Shown: positions 1 to 7,246 of the stretch, piece by piece
Layout of the letters: the number at the start of each line of letters is the position of its first letter
Numbering within the stretch: the first letter of the stretch is position 1
Virus record (IMG/VR): IMGVR_UViG_3300030103_004582
Span: 9,132-37,579 of that record
Strand: one strand, 5' to 3'
Origin: a virus
DNA length: 28,448 nucleotides
Program-made: the position numbers and the translations under genes
The notes under the pieces: generated by a model
Database searches by the model: none
What the model was told of the DNA's origin: nothing
The model's input: only the letters and a program-made list of their open reading frames with translations

Positions 1-2901
1 TTTTTGACCTATATTTGCAATACCCGGTAATAATTCGCTAAATAGACTATTTCTACCATCAATTATTCTAGCACCTATAAATGCTTCAACTTCTAATTTA
101 TCACTTCTTCTTTCATACATTTCTGTATTTGCATAGTAATTAAATGATAATGCGTTTTGTAATCTACTAATAGGTCCTTGTAAGGATTGCCCACCTATAA
201 TATCAATAGATAATGTAACATCTGCCATCATTGGTTGTACACCTATACCTTCTGGATTTAAATCCCACTGAGGTGAATTACCAGTAGCATAAGTAATACT
301 TAAACTATTAATTGTGATTTTAGTGTTAATGTAATCACCTATTCTTAAAATACATATAGGTGGTCTACCAAAAGCTAAGTTTTGCGCTTTTATACCAGTA
401 GAGTTAGCTTTATCATATATACTAGGTCCCTGTCTTAAACATTGTTGTAAAAATGTTAATCTTGTGTTTAAACCTTCTGGCGTAGTTGAGTGGAATCCTG
501 GATGAAAATATTTAATTTTTTCTGAAATAGTTTCAAAATACTCAGGATATTCCTCCCCTATGAAATCAAAATATCTTGTTTCATCAATTCTTAAATTATC
601 TACTATTTGTGAATCTAAAGGTAGAGAAACTAAATTACTATTCATATCAGTTTGTTGGTGTTGTGCGGTATTATCATTAACCGCATCATAACTTATTTTA
701 ATGTCTACTCTCCTACTATTCTCATCACCACTTATGTCAATAACACTAGATTTTACAACAGTAGTAGAATTTACATTACTTATTGAGTTTACTACCGATT
801 CTACTTGTGCTTTGATGTCAGTAGCCCTTTTACTAGCCAACGTAGTTGCATTAGTTTCATCTTTAGATGCAAAACCATTGATATTAATTTTTACTGTTTT
901 ATCACTATTTTTTTGAATATTTAAAAATTCTGTTATAGATGCCGCATCGATACTTACACCTGTGTCACTATTTTTATCAAATTTTAATACGTATTTTTCA
1001 CTAGCACTATAGTTAGACGCAGTAGATTGTTGTTTTTGTATATTTAATTTTTTTTCTATTTCGTTTTTAGTATTTTGACTAACACCTTGGCTATTATCTA
1101 ATAAATCTAAAAACTCTTGTGGTGATATACAACCAGCAAAAAATCTTTCTATTTCATTTGTTCTTCTACCTCTATATGCATTTATTACTTTAGGGTGGTC
1201 AACCAATACCTTAAATTTTAACTGTCCGCTACGAGTAGAATTATTATATGTATATACAGGTTCACCTCTACCTATAAAATCTGTTTTAGTCCAATTGGCA
1301 CTCATATTCTCATCAAATCCTAAATCATATGGAGGAAACCACATAATTCTACCTTTATTTCTACTTAATGGATCGCCAGGTCCAATTTCATCTAATGTTA
1401 AATCTGCTAAATTATCTGCCCACGCTAAATTTTCAATAGATAACATATACTTTTTAAAAGATGTTGTTCTATCTATTTCTGTAGAATGTGTCTTAGGAAA
1501 ACCGTTACTTTGTAATACACTTAAAGATGCATTATCAGATGTAACAGAAAAACCTGGTTTATTTTTACTATCTGAACTAAATAAACCACTTTTTCTAATT
1601 GCATTACTATATTTATAAGGATTATTTGGTGTCCATACCCTACAAAATTTACCGTTTTTAATTGCAGATTCAAAAGATTCACTACTTATAGCATTACCTC
1701 TACTAATTAATCTACCTTTTACTCTATCTTTAAAAAACTTTTTAGTTTGATCTATGTACACATCATCAGAAAAGTTATTTACTAAATTTTGTGTCTCCGA
1801 TAATAAAGTTTTATTATTAAAATTATTACTATCTTTAAATTCCCAATAATAATTCCTACCAACTGTAGTCTGTCCTACTTGTTCTGAATTAATACCATCT
1901 GCACCATTAAAATCTTCAGAAGTAAAAGTAGTCATTATTTTACTACCTCTATTAGTAGTTCTTTCACTACCTATATAATATCTACTAGATGTACCACCAT
2001 CAGATGTTGATGATAATCTTCTGTCTGTATAATTTGGTACATATAAATTTAAACCTAAAGCATTAAATAAAAACGTTGTTTGATTGATACCTGTATTACT
2101 AATTAAAGAATTACTTCTTTGTTCTGTAGATATAACAGGAGAACTCTGATTTTTATCATTACTCTTACCCCCTTTATTACTTTTTAATTGTCTATTATAT
2201 TCTTGCCAACCTATCGATTCATCAGGTAGAATTCCTCCGTTTGAAGGTTCTCCTCTCATTCTATCTTCAAAATCAGTTGCTTCATCTTCAGGTGGTTGAA
2301 AATATGTTATAGCAAATTTAATTAAATCACTAGACATTTTATTTTGTATTTGAGAAACTTTACTAATAACGTTAGTTTTTAATTCTCCAGCACCTATAAT
2401 ACCTAAAGATGATTCATTGTTATAATTTAGTGTTGACATTTTGTCTATAACATCAAATGGAAAAGTAACATAAGGAGAATCTCCTCTACTTAATAAAGTA
2501 AAACTTTCAGTATTAGAAAATAAAGGGTATGGAATTCTATCTTTCACTGAAGAATCGAAATAAGGTTCAGAAGGTATTACAACACTAAATTCCTCATAAC
2601 CATCTGTCGGCGGAATATATCTGTTATTATTTACGTTTTGAGTGTCTCTGAAATTTTCTCCTTCCGTAATGATATTTTCATCTTCGTTATAAGAAATAAC
2701 AGTATTTTCACTTTGTACACCATTAACAGGTACTTTTACAATATTACCTATATCATCAAGTTTAGAGGTTAAACCCCCTTCAACTAAAGTTCTATTAGTT
2801 GGTGGAGGTAAATTTTTACTTAATAATATATCTCGTAAATCTTCAGTGCTTAACACACCAAAATTAGTAGTATATAATGTTTGATTTAAAATGCCTGACA
2901 T
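1..2901 (-). CDS. Large baseplate-type virion protein, C-terminus beyond left edge
   Basis: The frame is open without a stop from the ATG at 2901 to the first base of the window, giving at least 967 residues with no C-terminal end. It starts MSGILNQTLYTTNFGVLSTE. The body is polar and rich in Asn, Ser and Thr. The last visible part reads as an ordered beta domain: IGDYINTKITINSLSITY, then WDLNPEGIGVQPMMADVT, then a stretch containing IGG and LQNALSFNYYANTEMYE. That 'IGD...I.S...W...P....QP...V.....' order resembles tail-tube-initiator or baseplate hub domains of contractile phages, an identification made from memory of the families and not proven. It is the gene downstream of the tape measure, where baseplate genes normally lie. 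An ATATTTAT element lies 15 bases upstream of the start. No head-targeting-like leader is seen. Another large structural protein is possible. Confidence 0.6.
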   Translation of the reverse strand, partial: MSGILNQTLYTTNFGVLSTEDLRDILLSKNLPPPTNRTLVEGGLTSKLDDIGNIVKVPVNGVQSENTVISYNEDENIITEGENFRDTQNVNNNRYIPPTDGYEEFSVVIPSEPYFDSSVKDRIPYPLFSNTESFTLLSRGDSPYVTFPFDVIDKMSTLNYNNESSLGIIGAGELKTNVISKVSQIQNKMSSDLIKFAITYFQPPEDEATDFEDRMRGEPSNGGILPDESIGWQEYNRQLKSNKGGKSNDKNQSSPVISTEQRSNSLISNTGINQTTFLFNALGLNLYVPNYTDRRLSSTSDGGTSSRYYIGSERTTNRGSKIMTTFTSEDFNGADGINSEQVGQTTVGRNYYWEFKDSNNFNNKTLLSETQNLVNNFSDDVYIDQTKKFFKDRVKGRLISRGNAISSESFESAIKNGKFCRVWTPNNPYKYSNAIRKSGLFSSDSKNKPGFSVTSDNASLSVLQSNGFPKTHSTEIDRTTSFKKYMLSIENLAWADNLADLTLDEIGPGDPLSRNKGRIMWFPPYDLGFDENMSANWTKTDFIGRGEPVYTYNNSTRSGQLKFKVLVDHPKVINAYRGRRTNEIERFFAGCISPQEFLDLLDNSQGVSQNTKNEIEKKLNIQKQQSTASNYSASEKYVLKFDKNSDTGVSIDAASITEFLNIQKNSDKTVKININGFASKDETNATTLASKRATDIKAQVESVVNSISNVNSTTVVKSSVIDISGDENSRRVDIKISYDAVNDNTAQHQQTDMNSNLVSLPLDSQIVDNLRIDETRYFDFIGEEYPEYFETISEKIKYFHPGFHSTTPEGLNTRLTFLQQCLRQGPSIYDKANSTGIKAQNLAFGRPPICILRIGDYINTKITINSLSITYATGNSPQWDLNPEGIGVQPMMADVTLSIDIIGGQSLQGPISRLQNALSFNYYANTEMYERRSDKLEVEAFIGARIIDGRNSLFSELLPGIANIGQK

Positions 2902-2916
2902 AAATATTCTTTATAT

Positions 2917-2924
2917 ATAAATAT
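2917..2924 (-). promoter_or_regulatory. ATATTTAT element upstream of the baseplate-type gene
   Basis: On the coding strand ATATTTAT is followed by ATAA and ends 15 bases before the ATG at 2901. A second copy overlaps the start codon itself (AATATTTATG). The element recurs before most transcription units in this window, so it is probably part of a phage promoter; no transcription start is known. Confidence 0.35.
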
Positions 2925-3099
2925 TTAAAGGCTAAATTTCAGGAGATAAAATTATATATTATATATAATTAATAGATTATTACTAGTTTATTTATTATAT
3001 TTATTCTAGTTTTAATAATTATTTATAATTTTTAAGGTCTATTTCTGGTCAAATATAAGAAAATAATTTTAAAAAGTCAATAGTAGAAACAAATTTTTT

Positions 3100-5016
3100 T
3101 TAAGTTATATTATTAATTACTACCTCAATATCAGTTCCATCTGTTTTTATTTCAATCCCATTCACAATTTTTCGTGTAATTTCATCCTGAATCATTTGCA
3201 GTTGTGCAGGTGTAAATGTTCCAGACCCATTTATTGCAACATCTAAATTAATATTTTGATTTTTAGTTACTGACGCAGTAGGATTTCCTGTATTACCTGG
3301 ACCGCTATTAGGGTCACCTGTATTGTTGGTGTTACCGGGACCGGTATTTGTTGGTATTTTTGGTAAATTATTAATGAAATCATTTAATTCATCACCCATT
3401 TTACCCATAGTTTCTCCAAATTCATTAGTAGCATTAGTCCATTCATCTGATTCAAATAAAGCACCTGGTTTAAACGCTTCTTGAAATTGTTTTACGGCAA
3501 CATCCATAGTATTTTTCATAGGTGTTACTAAAGTCTTTTTCATATTTTCTGCAGTTATCTCATATAAATCTGTACCACCTGCAATTGCAGCTTTACCACT
3601 TTCTTTTAAACTCTGCAATTGTTCACTCATAGTTTGAGTGTTTATTGCAATATTTTTAAATAAATCACTATCTGTTTTACCTTCATTTGCATTAGCTTCC
3701 ATTATCTCATCAACCATAGATTCGTTAACTTCATCTAATCCTAATTCTTCACCGTTGTGTTGGATAACAAATTCTCCTTTTTCTTCTGAAAATTTAGCTA
3801 AAGATGCTAAGTTTTCTTTCATTTCATTATCACCAATAGCCGTAAACTTCATTTTAAGGTCGTTAATTTTACTAGATTGTCTAGCCATTTCAACCATTTT
3901 CTCTGTATTGATACCCAATTGATCACCTGCCGCTTTTAATTGCATTCTAGCTTCTGCGGGTAATTCGTATCTACCACTTTCTTCGTTAAATTGTAACATG
4001 TTTTTAGTCATGTCTTCCAATTTATTCGCTAATTCTTCTGGTTTATTACGAGCCATATACATAGTCTCAAAAGGATCACCAAATGCTTTTGCTATATCTC
4101 CACCCAACATCTGTAAGTTAGCTGCTGCTTCAATCGCCGCTTCTGGTTGATAGAATTTATCTGCCATTTGTAATACATCAGAAACATCAATCCTCATTTT
4201 AACCGCTTGTTTAGCCATTTCAGTCATACCTCTTACACCACTAGCAAATGAATATGATTGGATAGATTTCATATTACTTGATAGTTGTTTTACTACTTTT
4301 GATGCATTTAACCCTAATTTTTGAGATTCTTTAAAAACATCTTCTAATCCTTTAGTCATTGCGTTTGTAGAAATACCCATTAAGTCAAACATTTCTGCCA
4401 TTTTTGCAGTTTCAGAAGCACTTAAATTAACACCTCTAGATATTTTTTCAATGTTAATGACATCTTCATTATCTAAAATTTTCATTCTACCTGATTCATC
4501 TGCCATAGTTTCCATCATATTAGTAATATCTTCCATACTACCACCCATTTGTTCAACTTCTGGTAAAGTATCTTTAAATGTTCTAGTTAATCTTTCTTGA
4601 TGTGCTGCACCTGCACCAATATTTCTAGAAACCATTAAATATTCTTTGGCAATTTTTTGTGCGTAATTATATTGATCGGCACTAGTGGTTAAAAAGTTTT
4701 GAAATTGTCTATACGTAACCTTAACTTCTTGTGTAATTCTACCAGTAACTTCGTATTGAGATTTATATATTTTTTCTTGTTTTTCATAAATCTTAAGTAG
4801 TTCTTCTGCATTTTTTTTTTGTTCCTCAGTTTCAAGAGTAAGTTTACTTAAAGCTTCCTTTTTTTGTTTTATACCCTCTAATTCTGCCTTACGTTCATCT
4901 CTACTAATACCATCTAAACTGTCTCGCCAATTTTTACTTTCACGAATTAATTCTTTTTGATTTTTTAGTTTTTCTTTAAACCAATCATCACTACCTGGTG
5001 TGAATTCTCCTGCCAT
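3100..5016 (-). CDS. Tape measure protein
   Basis: This 638-residue protein sets tail length and lies inside the tube in contractile tails. Residues 1-100 are highly charged and probably coiled coil (DERKAELEGIKQKKEALSKL and following). Residues 100-540 are alpha-helical, rich in Met, Ala and Lys, with a characteristic block near 255-330 (YSFASGVRGMTEMAKQAVKM, then EAAANLQMLGGDIAKAFGDP) of the kind seen in tape measures of marine T4-like phages. Residues about 557-580 are a Gly/Pro/Asn/Thr linker with GPGNT repeats. The last 60 residues form a small beta domain. It begins seven bases after the stop of the 401-aa gene and has no Shine-Dalgarno sequence. It is shorter than many tape measures, which predicts a short tail. 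The call rests on composition, helicity and position between the gp26-like gene and the baseplate gene. Confidence 0.8.
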   Translation of the reverse strand: MAGEFTPGSDDWFKEKLKNQKELIRESKNWRDSLDGISRDERKAELEGIKQKKEALSKLTLETEEQKKNAEELLKIYEKQEKIYKSQYEVTGRITQEVKVTYRQFQNFLTTSADQYNYAQKIAKEYLMVSRNIGAGAAHQERLTRTFKDTLPEVEQMGGSMEDITNMMETMADESGRMKILDNEDVINIEKISRGVNLSASETAKMAEMFDLMGISTNAMTKGLEDVFKESQKLGLNASKVVKQLSSNMKSIQSYSFASGVRGMTEMAKQAVKMRIDVSDVLQMADKFYQPEAAIEAAANLQMLGGDIAKAFGDPFETMYMARNKPEELANKLEDMTKNMLQFNEESGRYELPAEARMQLKAAGDQLGINTEKMVEMARQSSKINDLKMKFTAIGDNEMKENLASLAKFSEEKGEFVIQHNGEELGLDEVNESMVDEIMEANANEGKTDSDLFKNIAINTQTMSEQLQSLKESGKAAIAGGTDLYEITAENMKKTLVTPMKNTMDVAVKQFQEAFKPGALFESDEWTNATNEFGETMGKMGDELNDFINNLPKIPTNTGPGNTNNTGDPNSGPGNTGNPTASVTKNQNINLDVAINGSGTFTPAQLQMIQDEITRKIVNGIEIKTDGTDIEVVINNIT

Positions 5017-5022
5017 AGTTCA

Positions 5023-6228
5023 TTACATTTCTAGTCTTGTTATCTTACCATTCCAACCTATTTGTGAACATACGGGTTTACCATTGGAATCGCAAAATTT
5101 TAAATTCCCATTTTGGTTCTCACCTCTTTCTGTACTAGAAAAAGTAATTAATAAATATTTTCCATCAGGATCTTTTAATTGCACGGTTTTACCTTTATTT
5201 AATGGACTTGCAGTCATTACCTCATATTTAACCTCATCACCTTTTTTAATATTACTTGAATTAGCTACACAAGTAGGGAAAGTGGTGTTATTTTCTCTAG
5301 GAGGAACTCCTGCACCACTATCATTATAATCCGTAGGTCTATTTTCATATTTTATTGTTATATTACTATAAACTATTAATTTATCAGAAACAGAACCTTT
5401 ATTAGCGTTAACTTTTAATTGTTTTTGATTTTTTACCCTAAAAAATTTACTTAGTAAACCTGAAAGATCTGATTCTATACCATCAAAAAGGTCTTTAATA
5501 TCATTATCCCATTTTTCACAATAAGGAGTATTGGTTATATTAGGATTATTATGAACGTATAAATTTCTAGTATCTAAATCAAACATTTCATTTTTATATC
5601 TTGAAATACAATCTAGTCTATATTCTTCAGTTAAATTTTTAGTATATTCATTTTGTGCTGGCAACCACGCGTTTAAATCATCTTCCCATTTTTTCATACA
5701 TGCGCTTTTATTTCCTTGTGGACATTTATTCTCTTCCTCTACAAGATCATCTGGATCAGTTAAAAATTGTCTGGCAAATCTAACACAATAACACACAGAA
5801 GCATGTCCTTTACCTTTCTTTTTTTGTCCTGACCTTACTCTAGACTTAGCACTTTTTATACCTCTACTGATTCTTAAAGCATCATAAACACCTGAAGTAA
5901 GTTGTTTACCTTTATATTTACCATCTTCAATAGTATAGGTAGTATTTGTAGTATTTTGAAAATGTTGTTCCAATTCAGATTGACTAGGAAACCCATCCGG
6001 CCATTTCCCATTAGACATATCTTTATAAATTTCTTCTATTTTTATAGGATTTTGTGGTGGTTTTTGATTTTGAACATCTATAATAGTTTGAATTTTATCA
6101 GCATCACTAACACTTCTATCACCTAAAGCATCATAACCAGAAACACTAACACTCTGCTCAACTATTAAGTTATCTATATCAATAATAACTTCTTTAATAA
6201 TATTATTAAAATATTCAATATTTTTCAT
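5023..6228 (-). CDS. Putative head-packaged cargo protein, Cys-rich, unknown function
   Basis: I do not recognise a family for this 401-residue protein. It opens with an Ile/Lys/Asp-rich leader (MKNIEYFNNIIKEVIIDIDN) followed by LIVEQ, so a T4-type prohead protease could cut after Glu24 (I-V-E/Q). The body is low in hydrophobics. A basic stretch near residues 122-141 (KSAKSR then RSGQKKKGKG) precedes nine cysteines at 146, 148, 169, 177, 207, 237, 320, 379 and 387. The C-terminal 130 residues look like a beta domain. It lies between the gp26-like gene and the tape measure, where tail phages rarely carry an unrelated gene. An ATATTTAT element sits 14 bases before the ATG, so it probably has its own promoter that also serves the tape measure gene. 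The packaging role is inferred from the leader only; a tail accessory protein is the alternative. Confidence 0.6.
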   Translation of the reverse strand: MKNIEYFNNIIKEVIIDIDNLIVEQSVSVSGYDALGDRSVSDADKIQTIIDVQNQKPPQNPIKIEEIYKDMSNGKWPDGFPSQSELEQHFQNTTNTTYTIEDGKYKGKQLTSGVYDALRISRGIKSAKSRVRSGQKKKGKGHASVCYCVRFARQFLTDPDDLVEEENKCPQGNKSACMKKWEDDLNAWLPAQNEYTKNLTEEYRLDCISRYKNEMFDLDTRNLYVHNNPNITNTPYCEKWDNDIKDLFDGIESDLSGLLSKFFRVKNQKQLKVNANKGSVSDKLIVYSNITIKYENRPTDYNDSGAGVPPRENNTTFPTCVANSSNIKKGDEVKYEVMTASPLNKGKTVQLKDPDGKYLLITFSSTERGENQNGNLKFCDSNGKPVCSQIGWNGKITRLEM

Positions 6229-6242
6229 AGTGCGATTTTTAT

Positions 6243-6250
6243 ATAAATAT
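6243..6250 (-). promoter_or_regulatory. ATATTTAT element upstream of the 401-aa gene
   Basis: The coding strand reads TTAATATTTATATAAAAATC, ending 14 bases before the ATG at 6228. It has the same core and similar flanks as the element before the 1030-aa gene, and lies just after the stop (6265) of the frameshifted extension of the upstream gene. Confidence 0.4.
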
Positions 6251-6264
6251 TAAGAAAAATTAAA

Positions 6265-6403
6265 TTATTCTTCTTTCTTAGTAAGATTACCAATAAATAT
6301 TCTTCTACTATAAGTAGGCATTATCATTATATCACTATATGAAAACTGACCTGTTTTTACTAAATAAGATATTTCTTTATGTAAGTGTAGTAGGTATTCA
6401 GAG
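6265..6403 (-). other. C-terminal extension of the gp26-like protein in the +1 frame
   Basis: Directly after the stop of the gp26-like frame, the +1 frame encodes about 44 residues: EYLLHLHKEISYLVKTGQFS, then YSDIMIMPTYSRRIFIGNLT, then KKEE and a stop at 6265. The 'F(T/S)Y(T/S)D...MP.Y.RR.FI' pattern is, from memory, the C-terminal signature of phage baseplate hub/tail chaperone proteins whose preceding motif is 'FFWP', here FGPNFLWP in the first frame. The two halves join naturally by skipping one base between 6407 and 6398. A fused product would be about 305 residues. Whether the join is programmed recoding, a real mutation or a sequencing error cannot be decided from sequence alone. This frame has no good start codon of its own. 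Confidence 0.6.
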
Positions 6404-7183
6404 TTTAGGCCATAAAAAATTCGGTCCGAATCTAAGAAAGCAACTAACGGATTCTCCCCCCTGAATCCGTGCGTTTGTATTAAAATCAATACCTGGTTCA
6501 TTATCATCAATATACTTTCGTAATGATCTAGAATCAATAAGTGGTATCTTTTTTAAGATATTTGAAATTATTATTTTATCTCTCTCACCATCAATTTCGG
6601 TAACACATTTCTCCAACCTAAGTGTTATTTTTTGAGAAACTTTTTCTTTACTTCTTTTCATCTGACTTTTGTCTGCAATATCAATTTCTTGTTCTTCTTT
6701 AGATGTTAAAAATTTAAACTTAATTAATTTTCCAGATTTAGGTAATTTAAAATCTATCTCACCATTAACATCTGGTTTAATCATTAATTTTTTTTGTTTT
6801 AACTGACTTAAATCTATCTCACCTTCTACATAATCACCACTATTTTCATCCCAAACTAATTGGGTATATTTCTCACCAAAAGCGGTAGAACGTAAAAATA
6901 TTAGAATAGCCATTCTATCTCCTTCTAACAATTCACTAACATCCATATTTAAATCTTTTACCTTTCTTTTAATAAGTAAATCAATCATCACATCTGGTTT
7001 TGCACTCAAATTAGGTGAACTAAGAATATTTTCATCCATTGCAGTTAAATATTCTACTTTAACTTGTTTTAATTTATTATCGTATAATAATCCCTGTGAT
7101 GGTAAATCTAACACATCGAAAGGTGTTCTTAAATCTTCAGGTACATAATTAGGATCTAAAGAATTTTGTATATTTTGCTCCAT
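6398..7183 (-). CDS. T4 gp26-type baseplate hub / tail assembly protein (frame-0 product)
   Basis: The protein has 261 residues in this frame. The N-terminal half carries the pattern of the T4 gp26 family: LPSQGLLYDNKLKQVKVEYL at residues 27-46, a helical segment, then ELLEGDRMAILIFLRSTAFG at 84-103. The C-terminal part has SRSLRKYIDDNEPGID at 218-233 and ends FGPNFLWPKL. The frame stops with CTC TGA at 6403-6398, while similarity to the family appears to continue in the +1 frame to 6265. It lies one gene upstream of the tape measure gene, the place where many phages make two tail-assembly chaperones by frameshifting. The start at 7183 gives MEQNIQNSLD; an ATATTTAT element lies 39 bases upstream. 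Assignment to the gp26 family is from motif recall. Confidence 0.75.
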   Translation of the reverse strand: MEQNIQNSLDPNYVPEDLRTPFDVLDLPSQGLLYDNKLKQVKVEYLTAMDENILSSPNLSAKPDVMIDLLIKRKVKDLNMDVSELLEGDRMAILIFLRSTAFGEKYTQLVWDENSGDYVEGEIDLSQLKQKKLMIKPDVNGEIDFKLPKSGKLIKFKFLTSKEEQEIDIADKSQMKRSKEKVSQKITLRLEKCVTEIDGERDKIIISNILKKIPLIDSRSLRKYIDDNEPGIDFNTNARIQGGESVSCFLRFGPNFLWPKL

Positions 7184-7222
7184 AAAACATTTTTTTATTA
7201 ATTTAATCTATTATTCTATTAA

Positions 7223-7230
7223 ATAAATAT
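7223..7230 (-). promoter_or_regulatory. ATATTTAT element upstream of the gp26-like gene
   Basis: The coding strand reads TTTAATATTTATTTAATAG, ending 39 bases before the ATG at 7183. It lies in the 63-base gap after the 867-aa gene and matches the recurrent element. Confidence 0.35.
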
Positions 7231-7246
7231 TAAATGTTGATTTTTT

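Noticed and set aside
701-916. Plus-strand open frames within the minus-strand genes (for example here and at 1295-1618, 3638-3922, 10794-11165, 15559-15771)
   Set aside because: They are antisense to long genes with clear protein features, have low-complexity composition and no start signals; they result from codon bias on the other strand.
2950-2970. Nine-base A/T-only inverted repeat downstream of the tape measure gene
   Set aside because: AATTATATA-TTA-TATATAATT contains no G or C and is not followed by a T-run on the minus strand; it is expected by chance in such AT-rich DNA and is too weak for a terminator.
6444-6461. G-run with following A (GGGGGGA) as a -1 slippery heptamer in the gp26-like gene
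   Set aside because: A -1 slip there meets a TAG at 6446-6444 after a few codons, so it yields no extension. Only +1 (or -2) reaches the open frame.
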